Shown piece after piece: positions 5,637 to 6,491 of a DNA stretch of 6,491 bases. Below the pieces are notes generated by a model. That model was not told the origin of the DNA and ran no database searches. It worked only from the letters and a program-made list of their open reading frames with translations. The translations under genes and the position numbers were made by a program. Origin of the DNA: Phototrophicales bacterium (GTDB taxonomy: Bacteria > Chloroflexota > Anaerolineae > Aggregatilineales > Phototrophicaceae); assembly GCA_002794515.1 (NCBI GenBank), contig PGTJ01000148.1, forward strand, positions 1 to 6,491, given 5' to 3'. The number at the start of each line of letters is the position of its first letter. The stretch's first letter is position 1.

Positions 5637-6491
5637 AAACCATCTTTGGGGGGATATTTTCCCCCCGCATTTTATATATTATTCCTGTTATTTTTTTGCT
5701 CATCTTCTTTCTTTATCCCCTGTTGGCGATTTTCGATAGGAGTTTGCGCCCCGATGGCATATTGCGATTAGAGGGGTTTATCACGCTCATCACCCATGCG
5801 TATTATCGAAATACCGTGTGGTTCACCCTTTGGCAGGCGGTGATTTCGACCATCTTGACGCTGATATGTGCCATTCCAACCGCATTTGTATTCACGCGGT
5901 ATCAATTTCCGTTGAAGTCCGTCTTGCTGACCTTAGCCACACTGCCATTTGTGTTGCCAACGGTTGTTGTGGCAACGGCATTTCGGGCGCTAATAGATAA
6001 TAATGGGATGTTGAATCAAATCGCCATGACTTTGTTTGGATTAGACCGCCCGCCTATTCAACTGGAACGCACCTTGACGATGATCTTCATCGCTCATGTG
6101 TTTTATAACTATCCACTCGCCTTACGGATGATATATGGTTATTGGGCGAATCAGAGTGGGCGTATTGAAGAGGCAGGGCGCTTGCTCGGTGCGCGGGGCT
6201 GGCGTTTATGGATAGATATTCGCTTGCCGATGATCCGTCCGATGATATGGGCATCGGCATTATTGGTTTTTACTTTCACTTTCACCAGTTTTGGCGTGAT
6301 TTTATTGCTTGGTGGGTTGCGTTATGCCACGATTGAGGTGGAAATTTATAATCAGGCGGTGAATGTATTCAATTTGCCGATGGCGGCGGTGCTATCTGCC
6401 GTGCAGATGATGATTTTGCTATTCGCACTGAATTTGTATGCCCGTTTACAACGGAATATCACAATTGTGAGTTTGCAAAGCCACAAAGCGA
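5633..6491 (+). CDS. thiP: Thiamine ABC transporter permease ThiP, N-terminal part (runs off the window)
   Basis: Membrane permease of the thiamine importer. The frame is open from the ATG at 5633 through the right edge, giving 286 residues here, about half of a typical ThiP (about 530 residues, two fused permease domains). Hydrophobic helices lie near residues 13-34, 66-88, 97-120, 148-168, 205-228 and 249-270. The EAA loop that docks to the ATPase is at about 179-203, with EEAGRLLGARGW then IRLPMIRP, matching the binding-protein-dependent permease signature. The start overlaps the thiB stop by ATGA, so translation is coupled. A G6/C6 hairpin sits at codons 6-12. Assignment to thiamine rests on the neighbouring thiB and riboswitch, since the permease alone resembles iron and spermidine/putrescine permeases. 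Confidence 0.9.
   Translation, partial: MKTIFGGIFSPRILYIIPVIFLLIFFLYPLLAIFDRSLRPDGILRLEGFITLITHAYYRNTVWFTLWQAVISTILTLICAIPTAFVFTRYQFPLKSVLLTLATLPFVLPTVVVATAFRALIDNNGMLNQIAMTLFGLDRPPIQLERTLTMIFIAHVFYNYPLALRMIYGYWANQSGRIEEAGRLLGARGWRLWIDIRLPMIRPMIWASALLVFTFTFTSFGVILLLGGLRYATIEVEIYNQAVNVFNLPMAAVLSAVQMMILLFALNLYARLQRNITIVSLQSHKA
5648..5666 (+). repeat. GC inverted repeat (G6/C6 hairpin) at the beginning of thiP
   Basis: GGGGGG (5648-5653), ATATTTT and CCCCCC (5661-5666) form a 6-bp all-GC stem, or 7 bp with the inner A-T pair. It lies 15 bases after the thiP start codon. It is coding, but at RNA level would be a strong stem exactly at the thiB/thiP boundary. It could slow ribosomes or limit readthrough so that less permease than binding protein is made. 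There is no U-run directly after it (GCATTTTAT follows), so a true terminator is unlikely. Confidence 0.5.

Overview
The window looks like an ordinary chromosomal stretch from a bacterium of moderate G+C content. The 77-residue two-helix SecG, the tandem C-terminal processing peptidases, the CoA-transferase A-type protein and the codon use would fit a Chloroflexota (Anaerolineae-like) genome. That placement is an inference from gene types, not from a marker gene, and should be held loosely. I found no mobile element, CRISPR array, tRNA or rRNA.

Left part, minus strand (3052 down to about 68). Two S41-family carboxy-terminal processing proteases lie in tandem, 21 bp apart, and look like an ancient duplication. 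Both have a membrane anchor, a PDZ domain and an intact Ser-Lys-Gln triad. A terminator-like hairpin follows the second. Next comes secG, the small subunit of the SecYEG translocon, followed by two consecutive intrinsic terminators. All three products belong to the cell envelope: one helps export proteins, and two process proteins outside the membrane.

Middle, plus strand (3143-4314). A divergent gap of about 90 bp carries an extended -10 promoter. It is followed by a MmcQ/YjbR-family gene and, overlapping it by ATGA, a CoA-transferase subunit A-type gene with no subunit B partner in view. The function of this pair is unclear.

Right part, plus strand (4311-6491). This is a thiamine-uptake operon with its whole control region readable. 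A sigma70-type promoter has its -35 box on the stop codon of the preceding gene. It is followed by a TPP riboswitch, an intrinsic terminator and then thiB (periplasmic/extracellular thiamine-binding protein). thiP (permease) overlaps thiB by ATGA and runs off the window. The 3' core of the riboswitch (GTAGGGAGTG) is complementary to the 5' arm of the terminator plus its loop. This gives a simple scheme: TPP-bound aptamer means termination, and TPP-free RNA means antitermination and thiamine uptake. The ATPase gene (thiQ) would be expected beyond the right edge.

Nothing here is clearly a new system. The items most worth a second look are the riboswitch/antiterminator architecture, the orphan CoA-transferase subunit coupled to a YjbR gene, a strong G6/C6 hairpin just inside thiP, and the tandem proteases.
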